Assembly (NCBI GenBank): GCA_013423385.1
Contig: BLZA01000018.1
Coordinates: 575,192 to 639,191 of the forward strand
Length of the DNA: 64,000 nt
Origin: Naganishia liquefaciens
Taxonomy: Eukaryota; Basidiomycota; Tremellomycetes; Filobasidiales; Filobasidiaceae
Reading direction: 5' to 3'
The notes under the pieces are model-generated. The model did no database searches and was not told the DNA's origin. It saw only the letters and a list, made by a program, of their open reading frames with translations. Below are positions 26,101 to 38,209 of the stretch, in pieces; positions within the stretch are counted from its first letter, which is position 1, and each line of letters starts with the position of its first letter. The position numbers and the translations under genes were made by a program.

Positions 26101-27916
26101 TCCGAGCTTGGATCCGATGTTCTGGGTGCTGCATCCGAGGCTTCGACCGCCCCTACTTCGGTCGCTCCAACCTTCCAAATCGACAGGCGGCTCTCTGCAA
26201 CCGTCGATGCTCATTGGGGTCCCAAGCCGACGTCGACACCGCTGGCTTGTTACACTGCGTTAAAGCAGGGACTCGAGAAGGGCGTCGTGCCGGAGCCTAG
26301 CACTGTCGGGCGACTGTTGCAATCTTTCGCTCGAATGGGCGACGAGCCAAAGGTCAGAGAACTCTATGCTTTGGCTCACGAGATTGTCGCTACGTCAATG
26401 CCTCGCCAACGGCAGCTGGCCTCCTGGGTTTACGTGGAAGATTACATGTTGATTGCCACTTGTCATCTCGGACATCTCGAGCAGGCTGGCATGCATCGAG
26501 CTCGTATCATCGAACAGGGTATGGCTCCCTCTGCGGACGCTTACGCCACAATGATCAGCAGTACGAAGGATACTACGGATGACGCGTCTGTGGCTCGTGA
26601 ATTGTGGGAAGAATCACAGAGATTCAACGTCAAGCCGCATCTCTACCTGTATAACACCATCATCTCCAAGCTGTCTAAAGCGAGGAAAGCAGAGGCGGCC
26701 TTGGATTTCTTCAAGAATATGAAGGCAGAAGGCCTGCAGCCGTCATCAGTCACGTACGGAGCCGTCATTGTGTGTAGAAACGCTGCTTTCTTCGGCTCTC
26801 GCTGATTCCTCGTTTGCAGAATGCATGTGTGCGAGTTGGTGACGTCGAATCTGCAACAACGTTGTTCCAGGAAATGCAAAGCATGCCAAATTTCAAGCCT
26901 CGCGTGCCGCCTTACAAGTGAGTGGTCATATCATCCGCTGAGCCAAATGCTAACTGTACTATAGTACCATGATGCAGATGCATCTGCAGACGCAACCGTC
27001 GCGAGAACTTGTTCTTCACTATTACAACCAAATGATTCAGGCCAATGTGCTACCATCAGCCCATACGTATAAACTCCTTCTCGACGCTTACGGAACCCTT
27101 GAACCCATCGACCTGGACGCCATGCAGAAGGTCTTTGACAACCTGTGCAAAGACCGACGAGTCGACGTCCAGGGCACACACTGGGCGTCACTCATTCATG
27201 CTTACGGAACTGTTGCCGCTCAGCCAGAAAGGGCCGTCGAGATCTTCGAGTCCATTCCCACGCATCCGGCAAGTCAGTCAAACGACATTGAACCGGTTTG
27301 CTGGGAAGCGATTCTTGGTGTCTTGGCCTCTGCAAAGATGACTGACCGAATGGAGGAATATGTCACAAGGATGCGGCAACAACGGGTTCGCCCCACTGCA
27401 TACGTCAATAATATGCTTATCCGGGGATACGCCTCTGTTGGCCAGCTGGACAAGAGTCGCGAATTATTCGAGTCTATGCAGGACGCTGTCATGGGTAAGT
27501 TTCGTGTGTTACACATGTTGTAGGCTTACAGTACTAATGTACTTCTGTAGGTGTCGCTGCCCCGAACAACCACCCAGCATTACTCACCTCGTCTGGACAA
27601 TCCAAGCCGCTGACCGTAGCGCATACTGACATTGTTTTCCGTGAACCGTCTACCTAGTACGTTACAGTGAGAGTAAACGTCGAATTTCCGCTGACGTGAA
27701 ACTACAGCGAAGCCATGATCCGCGCTGAGCTGCAAGCCGGCAATCGTGAAGCAGCATCAGCCCTTTGCGATCGTCTGGAATCAAGGTTAGTGCCTTGGAC
27801 ACCTGATGCAGCAGCAAACTTACCTTGATCTCAGAATGTACCCGGTAGCTGTCACGTCTCGAATTCGGTCCCTGATCGAAGATCCCAATTCTCCTTCCGC
27901 TGGTTTGCGATCATAG
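23101..27916 (+). CDS. Large pentatricopeptide-repeat (PPR) protein
   Basis: PPR proteins bind organellar RNA sequence-specifically; in fungi they mostly serve mitochondrial RNA stability or translation. Exons 23101-23117, 23172-26769, 26820-26917, 26965-27494, 27551-27656, 27708-27785 and 27835-27916 give 1502 residues. The first exon is only 17 nt; its ATG follows a good CCACC context and the frame continues across a 54-nt intron. The first 70 residues are Ser/Thr/Asn-rich with Lys and Arg near the start, compatible with a mitochondrial presequence. PPR-type 35-residue helical pairs are clear at residues 300-370 (YNAILSALQAFRQPGDPI), 460-560 and, best, 1090-1400 (YNTIISKLSKARKAEAALDF, SVTYGAVIVNACVRVGDVE, YKLLLDAYGTLEPID, VNNMLIRGYASVGQLDKSR). 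The target RNA cannot be inferred. Confidence 0.85.
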
Positions 27917-28839
27917 TCCGCCAATCAGTCGGCCCGACCGACGCCGTCAGAACGCATCAATCTGTATCTCAGTATTCGATTTCGCATAATCCCGGGGACT
28001 TCAGCTATTTGGCATGGACCGGTTACCCATAGACCGGTCACAGGTTCCCGAATGTACGGTCCAGAATAGATTTGTTGTACAAACTCCTAGTCATTTGCCG
28101 GACAGCAATCATTAGCATCATCAGCAGTAGCATTTCAGTAGACTTGTAAATAGAGGGCAATGATCATTATCGATACCTCACTCCTCCAGCGATGCGTTTT
28201 CTGGCTTATCCGTCATTATGCATCATCATGGGGAATGTGGGGAATGTCTGGCATAAATTTGGCGACGGCAATCAAAGAAAAGCATGGTGAACGGTAAGAG
28301 GATTGTGCAATCATCTTGCCCGAGCGGCTTCTCTGTATCATCATCTCTGTTGCCAAGGTCGACGGAGTCAGCAGATAGTCGATACTTTCCCGGACGGCCT
28401 CAAACGGACATTGGTTGATCAAGTAGCAGTCTGAACGGGCTAGTCCGGAGATGCTGACAACATAAACTCGCCGGAGGAATACAACAAACGAAGTTTCTGC
28501 CATATCAGATGCCATGAAATGCTTTGACTGACTGGATACAAGTCAGAATGACGGTAGATTCTGCAGAAGAAGCAGGCTAAGCAGAAAGACAGTTCGTTCG
28601 GCCAGTACGTCCCCAGGTGTACCGAAAGAATTACCAGCCAGTGCGATAAGAATCAGACGCGGTGCTGTAGCACGCTCAGATCCTCAAAATCATACTTGTT
28701 ATTCCACGAAGCTGACAAATAAGAATTCGAGCGATGCCATTCCCTCGGTCTTGGCCAGATCACACGGTCAGGAACACGTCGACGCTTACTTCTTCATAGT
28801 TTTCACACGCAACGTGCTGTCATTGCCGGTCATCAGGCT
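27917..28839. other. Intergenic between convergent genes, nothing clear
   Basis: About 0.9 kb between the stop codons of the PPR gene and the minus-strand Zn2Cys6 gene. It probably holds the two 3' UTRs. A 99-codon minus-strand frame at 28216-28515 has no recognisable motif. Confidence 0.4.
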
Positions 28840-31313
28840 CTACGACGGCAAGGACCCAGGCGTTTCGTCACTGTCCATCATGTTGAACCACCAAGTCTCA
28901 AACGCCGCCATCTCGTCCGCGGAGAATTCGCCCGACTCGCCCACATAGGACATCGACGCGCCAGGCATCAATGCGGCTTGCAGGTCGGGCGCGAGCGAGG
29001 TCGACGATAGCAGCGTGATGTACCCATCAGCTGACGGTGGCCAATCCTGGCTATAATTGACCGGTTGTGGTAAATGATGCCGTACATCCGAAGTGGCGTG
29101 TGTGTGCGATCCAGAAGCGTTCGCGTTAGATCCCGACCATGGATCGACCCGAACAGGCGCGGGATCCTGATGCGGTTGAATTCTCTCAACACTTGCCTTG
29201 CCCTTTTGGAAGAAACCCCCCGCAATTTCGGGGTACAACCGGGTCAATGTCTCCTCGAACGCCTCGAGATGGTTGACGTGCCGTCGACCGGTCCAGTCCT
29301 GATGATTAGTGTGCTTGAACATGGCTTGAACGTGGATCAATCCAAGATACGAAATGAAGCACACGACATGCTGAGATACGTGCCAGCGCTCCTGAAGGTC
29401 TTTGCAGTTGGACAGGCCGGTGACAAGTTGGACGGAACGCTGAATGGAAGATCGGCCGACATTTTGTAAGAGCTGAAAGAGCCATGGATTGCATATCGGT
29501 CGAGGGATCCGCTGTATCCACCCGGCGAGTCGCACATGCAAAGCATAGTCGTACTGCTTGGCCGTGATGTATAGATGCCGCGCTTGAGTAGCGTCAGCCT
29601 AAGTAGAAGGACAAGAAATAACGGGAAGGTTCACCTTTCTTCCTGTCGATTCGCGCATACCAGAGTTTGATGCCGTCGAGAAACTCGTTGAAGCAAGTGT
29701 GTATCGACATCAAGTCATCCTCTGTTGGCCCCGTTCTGCAGAGACCTTGAACCCGCAACAATGGCGCTGCTACAATCCCTTGTAGCCGTGCCGTTTCTCG
29801 GACATGGTAGTGTATGTCAGTCGAGTAATTCCCGGTCGAGGTGGAATGCCCAGCGAGATCGATTGGGATTGGATCCGGCACATGCGGTGACATGATCAAT
29901 GAGATCCTGAGTTGGCGTCAGCAAGAGCCGGGCTTTCTCGGATCGTGTATCGTACCAAAATTCTTGTTGACATATACACCGCCACTGATGGACATCCCGT
30001 TTAGCGTTAAATCGGAACAAAGGTCCCGCGAAACACCCACCAAGAGATATCCATCCATGCCCGCCGAATCTTCTCCATCCCATCCATCATCCGTATATCC
30101 GACCATACAGTCCTCTGCGCGATCCATCCCCAGGGCCAACGCCATGGATTTCGCCACCTGGACGATATATTGCGGATCCGGCAACGGTGGATCTCCATCG
30201 CGCGAGGAAAACGTCGTGAATCCTGGCAAGTAGGTGGCAACGAGCAGAGCCCTGACGATGGGCGTGCGAGGACGAGCACTGAGCGCGTTGATCAAGTTTT
30301 CACGCATGATGAGACGGATAGCGCGGGACTGCTGGATATTGAGAGGGTTGATGGTGTCGGGACACTGAGCGAGGTATCCCAGTATGATGCTTTGTATGAA
30401 GGGATGTCGTGGCGTTTGGGCTGACGATATTTCACGAAGTGGGAGAATGTCATAGAAAAGGTCCTGGAATCTGTGGAATGGACAGCGATTTGATCGGCGT
30501 TCGTGAGCGCAATGATCGGTGTTTGGAGGGCGAATTCAAATGCAGAGGAAAACGTACGATAGATACGCGGCGCGCATAGTACCTGCAATGGCGATCTCTT
30601 CAACGCTGATCCACCCTTCATCTCGAGCAAGGCCCGCCAGCTCTGTAAATGTCCCCCAGAGGTCTTGGTTTCGGACGAGTGCCTGGGTCACGTTGACGTG
30701 CCCCTCAGGTGCGGTTTCAGTCAGCCGAGGCGCTGACGGGAATTTGCGTTTGTTGCTGACGGGAAAGGGAGCGTGGCTCGAGGGAGGAAAGTGGGCTTCG
30801 AGGGCTTGGAGGCGGGACTCGAGTGCGTCGAGTCTTGATTCCGTTGAATGTTTGGTTGGAGTCGATTGGGCAGTGATTGGCAACGTATCGCTATGTATGC
30901 GATCCATGCTGGTATCTGCTGTATGGCTGATCCTTCTGGAACGATCTGCCTCGACGCTCGTGCTTCGAGTTCGTCCCGTCGACCGACTCCCCGCGAGCGA
31001 ACATTCCGTCCCAAGGACGCGACACCTGAACCCGTCAGATTAGTCTTTCTTCTTGCTGTGCCGTAGACTGTCAACGCCGGCGTACCGATGACAACCTGCG
31101 TACGAAATCAGCGGAATAACTATATGGATGCGGGGACAAGGGATTGCGCGCACCATCCTCATTCAGGAGCTCACAGCGAGACTTTCTCGTCTGACATGCT
31201 GTTCCCACGCGTGTTCCTCAGCTCAAACGCCCGCGGGGAACTGATCACGCGGGAGCAGGCGACTCACCGGCACACGCATTGCTGACTTTGGTGCGCTTGA
31301 CTTTACGGTCCAT
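28840..31313 (-). CDS. Zn2Cys6 fungal transcription factor (microexon in zinc cluster)
   Basis: DNA-binding regulator of the Gal4-type class. Exons in transcript order: 31268-31313, 31154-31198, 31086-31095, 30558-31025, 30104-30470, 30037-30069, 29956-29984, 29635-29906, 28840-29582; they total 670 residues. The zinc cluster is built from four exons: CAACQTRKSRC, then E-L-L-N-E-D-G, then CHRCRVLGTEC (C-x2-C-x6-C-x7-C-x2-C-x6-C). The third exon is only 10 nt. A coiled-coil-like segment (STESRLDALESRLQALEAHF) follows. The middle region (LIMRENLINALSARPRTPIV, YLPGFTTFSSRDGDPPLPDP, RRAWMDISWW) fits the fungal TF regulatory domain. The 34-nt intron at 30070-30103 is unusually short and is the weakest junction. 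The targets are unknown. It is divergent from the Tvp38-like gene, 258 bp apart. Confidence 0.75.
31086..31095 (-). other. 10-nt microexon encoding part of the zinc cluster
   Basis: The ten bases are flanked by a CAG acceptor and a GTAC donor. They supply the end of a Gly codon, the Cys and His codons, and two bases of the next Arg codon. Without them the fourth zinc-ligand cysteine is lost and the frame shifts. The flanking introns are 58 nt (31096-31153) and 60 nt (31026-31085). Confidence 0.7.
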
Positions 31314-31571
31314 GGTGGCGGGAGGTGGGCAAGTGTGCCGGGTATGCGTCGCCAAGAAGCAGAATATTTGCTGAATCGACTTGACCGTTCGTGTCGGTTC
31401 CGTCGGAATTGCGCCGGGGCGGGACACTCGGACCGAAATATCGCGATTTCCTGCATTTCTAGGTGATTTGAAGCCCAATATCTCTCGAATCACGCGTCTT
31501 CGCGCTTTGCTTCCGCGGCGCGCGCGTCTGATGGAATCTGAAACACAGCCCCTCTGATGATCAGAAGATGA
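31314..31571. promoter_or_regulatory. Divergent promoter region, Zn2Cys6 gene / Tvp38-like gene
   Basis: 258 bp between two divergent start codons. It is GC-rich, with a CCGCGGCGCGCG patch near 31520. CGG triplets, the usual half-sites of Zn2Cys6 proteins, occur, but I see no clean CGG-N-CCG pair that would argue for autoregulation. Confidence 0.4.
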
Positions 31572-34046
31572 ATGAATGCGCCTCTGCTATACCCACTCGA
31601 GCCCATCTCACCGTCGGGCATCTTGACTATGCAAGCCCCGCACCGCATACACGAGGACCCAGCCTCCAATGGCTACGCCCACTTCCCCGCTCGACCGCCG
31701 CTGCACAGCTATCCACCTTCATACAGCAGTCATCCTTCCTTTACACACGAACCATCACCACCACAACCACCACTACCGCGGGATGATCCTCCAGCAACGA
31801 CGACGGAACCGCTCCTCAAACGACTATCCCTCCGTCTGACGGCTCAGGATCCCAACTACAAGACGCCGGAACAGCTCGCAGAGGAGGATCGGTCGTTGGA
31901 TGCCGAGGAGGAGGCGATGCTCAAGCGGGGGATGATCAATTGGCGAGAGATGCGCAGGTGGCAGTTTTGGATTCGGAAAGAGTGGTGGGGTGAGTTTGAT
32001 TGAAATACTTTGATGCAAGGAATAGCTTGACTGATGATCGTGTAGGATGGTATATTGCGTTTGTCATTTGCGCGTGAGTCGTCCAGTCCGTCAGACACCC
32101 CGCTATGTCTGGGGATTTCGGGGGAGACAGCGTCGTCAAAGGGAGATGGTCGACGCGCTCCCACAGGTCTAAGGAATGCCTAGCTTCGATATTTGAATCA
32201 CAAGCTTCGCCACCTTACACATTGACCGCGTCCTGCCATACGGTGTCGCTGACGCTTCCCTGCATCCCCAGCGTCGTCGTCACCCTCATGACGCTCTACA
32301 ACGAAGAGATCATCGCCTGGATGCGTCCGTTCGCCAATAAGCTCAAAGAGTACGCCTCTGCTCACGTGGATTCGAGTGACAAGTGCTGATCGTAGTTCGG
32401 ATGGATCACTAGCTTACCGGGAGGATGGGCCATTCCGATAGGGATCCTGCTCATCATTTCCTTTCCGCCGTGCGTCTCTACATCTTGGTCCCATTTGCCA
32501 AAGCTAACGCATGATGCCTGTAGACTTTTCGGCCACGAGGTATTCGCCGTGCTCGTTGCCATTCATAATGCTAAAGCTAATTGCATGACTTGCAGATCGT
32601 CATGATCCTTTGCGGCGTCGTCTGGGGCCTATGGATAGGCTTCGCCATTGTCTGCGCCGGTACGTCATCCCCCCCTTGCCCCGATACATTTCTCATCCTG
32701 CTTTTCCTCACCCGAAAAAAAGGAACCCTCCTGGGCGAGATTGCCAACTTTTTCGCCTTCAAATACACATTTCGCGGCCGCGCCGCCAAGCTCGAACGCA
32801 AGAATATGAACTATGCGTTGCTGGCGCACGTGGTGAGGGAGGGCGGGCTCAAGATTGCGGTCATTTGTCGGTTGAGCGCGATCCCGGGGTAAGTCTGCTA
32901 TTTCTGGTCGTCCGGACTCGAGGTGGCTGAGGCTGATGCAAGGTGACTTTTTTTGAAAAGGCATTTCACGACGGTCGGTGAGTAGGCGGGATGACCAGGC
33001 CGAGTGTGAGGCTGACTTTGTGCAGTGTTCTCTACCTGCGGCATGGGCGTGCGTGCAGAGTGTATTGCGCGAGAGAAGGGCACGGTGCTGACACGTATCG
33101 CACCGCAGTTCTGGATGTTCACCCTCGGCACCATTCTCTCCCTTCCCAAAAACGTATGTCTCTCCGCGCGCGTCCCCCTCGAGGTAACGGATTCTGACTT
33201 TGCCCTTACTCACAGCTCGCCGTCGTCTACCTCGGCGTAGCCCTTGCGAAAACAGACGAAAAGGGCAGCAGCAAAGCTGTCGAATACACCGTCATTGCGA
33301 TCTCGTTTGCGTTTTCCGCGCTCGCGGCGTATTACATTTACTGGTATATGAACAAGTCGCGTCTCGTTGTCTGGCGACTTCATCGGTGGGTGCCGGTCGA
33401 TTCCCGACGAGCGACGCAAGCAATTATTGACAACCACATCGGGATGTTTCCAGGGCCAACCTTGCGAAAAAGGGCGTAGCGCTGGATGAACTGCCGCAAG
33501 ATCCGACAGGGTTCGACGATCTCGATGGCAAGCCCATTTATGCAAAGTATGAAGGCGGCGACTATGACGACGATGTGGATGTCGCGAGGCCGATGATGCA
33601 CGATCAGGCCGAGATGGGCCGCACGACGTCGAGTTTCCAGCGGTGAGTGACCCGTCTCTGTTTTTCAAGTTTGAATAATCCGAGACTGATGGGGAAATTC
33701 AAACAGTCCCGAAACGCTGTATATGGCAGAAACGTACGGTGACACGCCCTCGCACTCTACGACGCAGCTGCCGTTACAGCCATACGCTCCTCAGACGCAA
33801 GACCACGGCGACCTTGGTTCATTACCGCTGCATCCCTATACGGATGCCCCGACTCACCTGTTCCCCGACCCACCACTCGCCCAAGTGGCACGCACGCCTT
33901 CAGCCGCTTCGTCAATGTACCATGCCATCACCACTCCCGATGCTGCGCCGGGGTACCTGGATCCACCGAGTGTGTCCTTTCCCGTGCCAAGGCCGACGGG
34001 GGATCAGCGGGTCCATCTTGTAGATCCGGGGTATACGAGGCTATGA
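31572..34046 (+). CDS. TVP38: Tvp38/TMEM64-type membrane protein (VTT domain)
   Basis: Golgi/endosomal membrane protein of the VTT (SNARE-associated) family, related to lipid scramblase-like DedA proteins. Twelve exons (31572-31989, 32046-32073, 32272-32349, 32413-32469, 32524-32539, 32596-32659, 32723-32888, 32961-32977, 33026-33153, 33216-33385, 33454-33642, 33707-34046) give 556 residues. The N-terminal 110 residues are Pro/Ser-rich and cytosolic. The core shows the family pattern: WYIAFVICA, LPGGWAIPIGILLIISFPPL, FGHEIVMILCGVVWGLWIGF, FAFKYTFRGRAAKLE, RLSAIPGHFTTVVFSTCGMG, FWMFTLGTILSLPKNLAVVY. A last helix (VIAISFAFSALAAYYIYWYM) is followed by a long acidic, then Pro-rich tail. Exons of 16 and 17 nt and a 198-nt second intron are notable. 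A start at 31629 is an alternative. Confidence 0.88.
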
Positions 34047-34346
34047 ACGAGGGAATGGGTTGGCCGCATGTTGTATTGATAGGCTATGGTACTGTCTTCC
34101 TGCGAACCCGAACTCGGCCCGAATGATGCGCCCGCCGCTGCTTCGGAGACGGCATGGACACTGGATTTGCTTCCGCGGTTGCGAATTCGAATTTCGAGGG
34201 AATAAAGGCGTCAACCTATTAAGGGCTGAAAGCTGCGCCGAGTGGCTGCTTGCTTCGGGGAAGGACAGCCGGGGCTCGAGACGATGGAACTAATGCATCG
34301 TGCGCCGGTAAAAGTCACATAGAAGCTAGCAGGACCTTCATTCACC
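34047..34346. promoter_or_regulatory. Tandem intergenic interval upstream of the ferroportin-like gene
   Basis: 300 bp between the stop of the Tvp38-like gene and the ATG of the ferroportin-like gene on the same strand. It must contain the terminator of the first and the promoter of the second. I see no canonical GATA-factor (iron-responsive) cluster by eye. Confidence 0.35.
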
Positions 34347-36334
34347 ATGCCATCGCTCAATTCCGTTCCCAAGGCGGCATTGGCGTGTCTCCTGCTGCAG
34401 CACGTCAGTAGGTGAGTCTTTCCGCTGCATCCAACGATGCACGCCTGACTCGGGTAATCGTCGCAGTGCATGGGGCGAACAAAGTCTGGGTATGACAAAT
34501 TGTGCAGCAGGACGCGGCGGGTGACTGACCTTGTCTTCTGTGGATTTTCCCAGAATTCGCCGCCTACCTCTTCCTTATCACGCTCTATCCATACACATTC
34601 CTCCCGGCATCGGCGCTCGGTCTGTCTATTACAGTCGTGACGGTCCTTGCGTCCAAGAGCATCGGCCAGCAAGTAGATATCCAGCCGAGATTCGCGTTTG
34701 TGAGACGGTTGATTCTGGTGCAAAAGGTCTGCACGCGGGGGAACCGGTAATTGTCGAACAAGCTGACATTGCGAACAGTTGTCCCAGGCAGGCTGCTATG
34801 CCATCTTTCTCTACCTTTTTAGTCCCGCTCTTTCCTCGTCTCCCACCGACCAGAATGAGCTTCCAGTCTCGTGGCCTTTCGTTGGCCTTCTCGTCATCCT
34901 CGCATCGCTCGGACGGATCGCGACGACCGGCATCGACCTCGCCGTCTGCCGGGACTGGATCCTCTCCATCGCAGCGGAGCGCGAGACCGTCGCGGACTCG
35001 TCCACACAGCCAAACGAGCTGCTCACATTCCTCACCACGTCGCTCCGTCGCATCACGCTCATATGCAAGCTCCTCTCTCCGCTGCTCATATCCGTCCTGA
35101 CCACATCGACGGGGAACCGCGCGACGGCTGGGATCCTTCTGGGAGTGGCGGCAGTGACGCTGGCGACCGAGATGATTTGGATCGGCGTCGTCTGGCGCAA
35201 ATTCCAGGGAGTACTCGCGCGAGATGAAGCGGTCAAGACGAGGGCGGATCAGGTGAATGGGGACGAGGATATTCAGTCTTTTGCAGCTATCGGACAGAGA
35301 GAGGTTGAGGCTGATGACGGGAATCATCCTGGTCAACGAGTGCGTCCGGAGCGTTCGTTGCTGCGCAGAGCGCTAGTTTTGGCAACACGGGCTGTTGCGC
35401 CGTGGAACGAATTCCGCAAGATGCCAATTTTCCTCAGTGCGTCATCTTCCCGAACCCGCGAACCGCCAGCTTACATCACTTTACAGGCTCCATTTCTATG
35501 TATGCATCAAAGCCCCGAAGAGTTTACATTGACTCACCGTCTCCTTTAGCTCTTGCCTCTATCTGACCACACTTTCCTTCGAATCCATCCTCATATCCTA
35601 CCTCAAATCCGAGGCCAACCTCTCCGACGTATTCATCGCCGTCGCCCGAGGCATATCCGTCGCCATGGGACTGCTCGGTACGGCCGTCATGCCAATTCTC
35701 GAGAAGAAGCTCGGGCTCGTCCGCGCCGGCGCGTGGAGCATTTGGTGAGTTGACCCCAACCAGCGGCTTTGGCGTTCCGCTAATCCAGGTGGTGCGCTTC
35801 TCTTCAGGGGTGAAGTGGCGAGCCTCGTTCCGGTCGTGTTATGCCTTTACATCGGCCCGGGACCCTCCGCCACGGCGAGTCTGCCCTCGATCATTAATAC
35901 CCTCATCTTCTTTGCGACGCTCTCCCTCTCGCGACTCTGGCTCTACTGCTTTGATCTCGTGCAGCTGCAAGCGCTCCTCGTCGCGCTGGAACGTCATCCT
36001 CGTCGAAGCGAATTCTCCGCGATGCAGGTCACGATGGAGAATGCGTTTGATCTTGCCAAGTATCTCGTGGTGCTCGTGTTCAACAAGCCAGATCAGTACA
36101 GGTGGACGGCGATGATTAGCCTGGTGGCGGTAATGGTGGCTGTGAGTCGTCCGTCTGAATATGGTGGACCTGACTAATTGAATCGCACAGGGTGTGACGT
36201 ATTCCACCTATCTCTATCAAGTGCGCGGCCACGTCTTTCACTTTGGCGCACAAGCGAAGAAGACCGACGCCCGGTCGGCGGACAATTCGGCTGATATAGA
36301 GTTGCCGCTGTTGCGCGCGAGTTTGGAGCATTGA
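34347..36334 (+). CDS. Ferroportin-type metal exporter (SLC40 family)
   Basis: Multi-pass exporter of the major-facilitator type that moves Fe2+ (and possibly other divalent metals) out of the cytosol. Eight exons (34347-34411, 34467-34489, 34554-34726, 34779-35436, 35487-35499, 35550-35744, 35808-36141, 36191-36334) give 534 residues, close to family length. The N-terminus matches ferroportins (SSAWGEQSLEFAAYLFLITLYP), and about ten hydrophobic helices follow, including GLLVILASLGRIATTGID, ISISCLYLTTLSFESILISY, ARGISVAMGLLGTAVMPILE and the conserved LSRLWLYCFDLVQLQ. A charged cytosolic loop (residues about 260-330) separates the two halves. Exon 5 is a 13-nt microexon inside a membrane helix. 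Whether it sits in the plasma membrane or the vacuole cannot be told. It converges on the PHAF1-like gene, 98 bp apart. Confidence 0.85.
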
Positions 36335-36432
36335 TCACGAGAGGCATGTAAATATAGCTAGATTTGTAAATACCTTGAACTGTATATCATACAAGAGTGC
36401 GCTCCCCTTACAACTGAAATCATATTACAAAG

Positions 36433-38005
36433 TCACTTTACCCGCTGCGAGTCCTCAGAACAACAAGACGCTCGTGATACCTGTTGACCCGCCCTCGACA
36501 ACCATATTCTCCACATCCAAAAGCTCTGAGCGAGACAATGCCGTGCATCAACATATGGCCCGAGCGACTCTTTGACGAGAAACTCACGGCTCGGCTCAAT
36601 GCCCTTTATTCCGGCCATCTGCGGTTCATCCAGCCTATCGATCCGCACCGTCCTGCCCTCTGCCGTTCCTCCGCGCACACTCGATCGACGGGCATCTCCA
36701 AGCGGGAAAGCATCGGCAAAATCTTGGATCGTGCTGCCGAGGGTAAGCTCTCTCGTGCCCTCCGTCGTGCGAATCGTCCACGGACACCTCGCGTGTCGCT
36801 GGAACGCAGCAGTTCCGGGCTTGAACCCGGTGTGAGCGTGAGGTCGGGAAGGACGACCAAAACAATGGGAAACGTACAATGTTGGAATGTACCATGATCT
36901 TGCTCACGGTTCCCTCTGATGCTTCGCCCACCAAGAAATCAAGCCCGAGCTCAAAGTAATTCCACCAGCCTGCGCCGTTGCACCTCTATATGAGTCGCCC
37001 GAACGAAATGCATGAGAGAAGCATAGCACTCACAGCCCTGGGACCCGCTCGCTGATGCTTCATCAGCCGTGAATCGCGGGTCATCTTTCCAATACCTCCT
37101 CGCGGGTGGTCCGAGATCCGCTAGAAGATCCTGGGATGTGGTGTTGCCAAGGACAACGTCGTACGGTGACTCTGCATGATTGGCTCCGGCAGAAAAGTGG
37201 AGAGTGATTCCTTTGCCTGGCTATCGAATTTCGGAGAGTTGGTGATGACGTTTCTGGAGCAAGACAGCGGACTTACGTGGATCTCACAGTACGCGATCGA
37301 TCCTTCCACCCCCTTTTCCGGGCTTTTCCATACCTCCCACGGTCCCTTTCCACCGCTCAGCCGCTCCATATACGTCCGCACAAAGAGTTCCTCCTCTTTG
37401 CCCCTTGCCACGACCGCAATACTCCGCACAACGTCCTCCTCCTCGGCTTTCGTCGAAAATATCACTCCCGGATACGTCACTTGCCCCTCATGCGCGGTCA
37501 TTCTCGATGCCGCTGACGACGACCGCTGCTCACGACGAGCAAAGGAGGGGCCAAAGCGCTGTGTGATCGTTCCCCTCGTCAATCTCGAAGGCACATCGGA
37601 GCCAATCAAGGTCCCGCCGTCGTACACGACCTCTGTTGCGCGTCTCGATGAGTTTTTCTCCCTGTCGTCAGGTCCAAGTTGAAGCACCATCAAGTGAAGC
37701 AGCTGATGATACGGTGGTCCGGTCTGCGGGAAAACGAGCGACACTCCTTCCGGCGCATCCACGATCACGGGACTCTTGGGATCCTTTTTTCGGATGCATC
37801 ATCCAGTATCAGCCCGTCATTTGTCTTTGCCTTTGTCCCTTGATTAAACGGGAAGAGGGCTCACCTCGCGATCCCACCGTACGCTGACCGCGCGTTCGTC
37901 TCCGCGCGCGCGCAATGTCTCGAGAACGTGCCATAAGGTAACACCGAGCGTGTACGAGCCAAGGGCGGTGCCGGGGATGAGTGTCAATACGTCGTGACGG
38001 GACAT
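36433..38005 (-). CDS. PHAF1 / UPF0183 family protein
   Basis: Homologue of animal PHAF1 (C16orf70), which works with BCAS3 at phagophores; the fungal role is not established. Exons in order: 37865-38005, 37288-37783, 37030-37216, 36878-36983, 36433-36819; they total 438 residues, the usual size. Family-like stretches are the N-terminal LTLIPGTALGSYTLGVTLWH, APEGVSLVFPQTGP, the VYDGG near residue 95, GTITQRFGPSF, TYPGVIF, ITLHFSAGANHAESPYDVVL, DLLADLGPPARRYWKDD, WWNYFELGLDFLVGEAS and KIMVHSNIPGTAAFQRH. The donor of intron 3 (GTGCTA) is weak, so that junction may differ by a few codons. The last 39 bases before the end could be a tiny intron (GTATCA...GCAG) but are open either way. Confidence 0.8.
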
Positions 38006-38209
38006 GATGGTGTGCTGCAATGCGCAGGTTGGCCCCCTTGGATGCGCGACTTGCGGCCTAAACTGGTGATCCCCGCCTGGTCAACGCCGTTCCCGGGTCA
38101 CGTGACAAGATGCATTCCCCGTAGGTAACCCAATCCGTATACAACCATGACGCCCGTACAGCATGTCCTCAATTATAGTCCGCATTACCCTCATCCCATG
38201 CCTCCCGGG
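38006..38209. other. Short intergenic interval, nothing distinctive
   Basis: 204 bp between the PHAF1-like start and the stop of the upstream minus-strand regulator. It must hold a terminator and a promoter. No motif stands out. Confidence 0.4.

Noticed and set aside
34629-35336. 235-codon minus-strand frame
   Set aside because: Shadow of the ferroportin-like exons; charged text with no motif.
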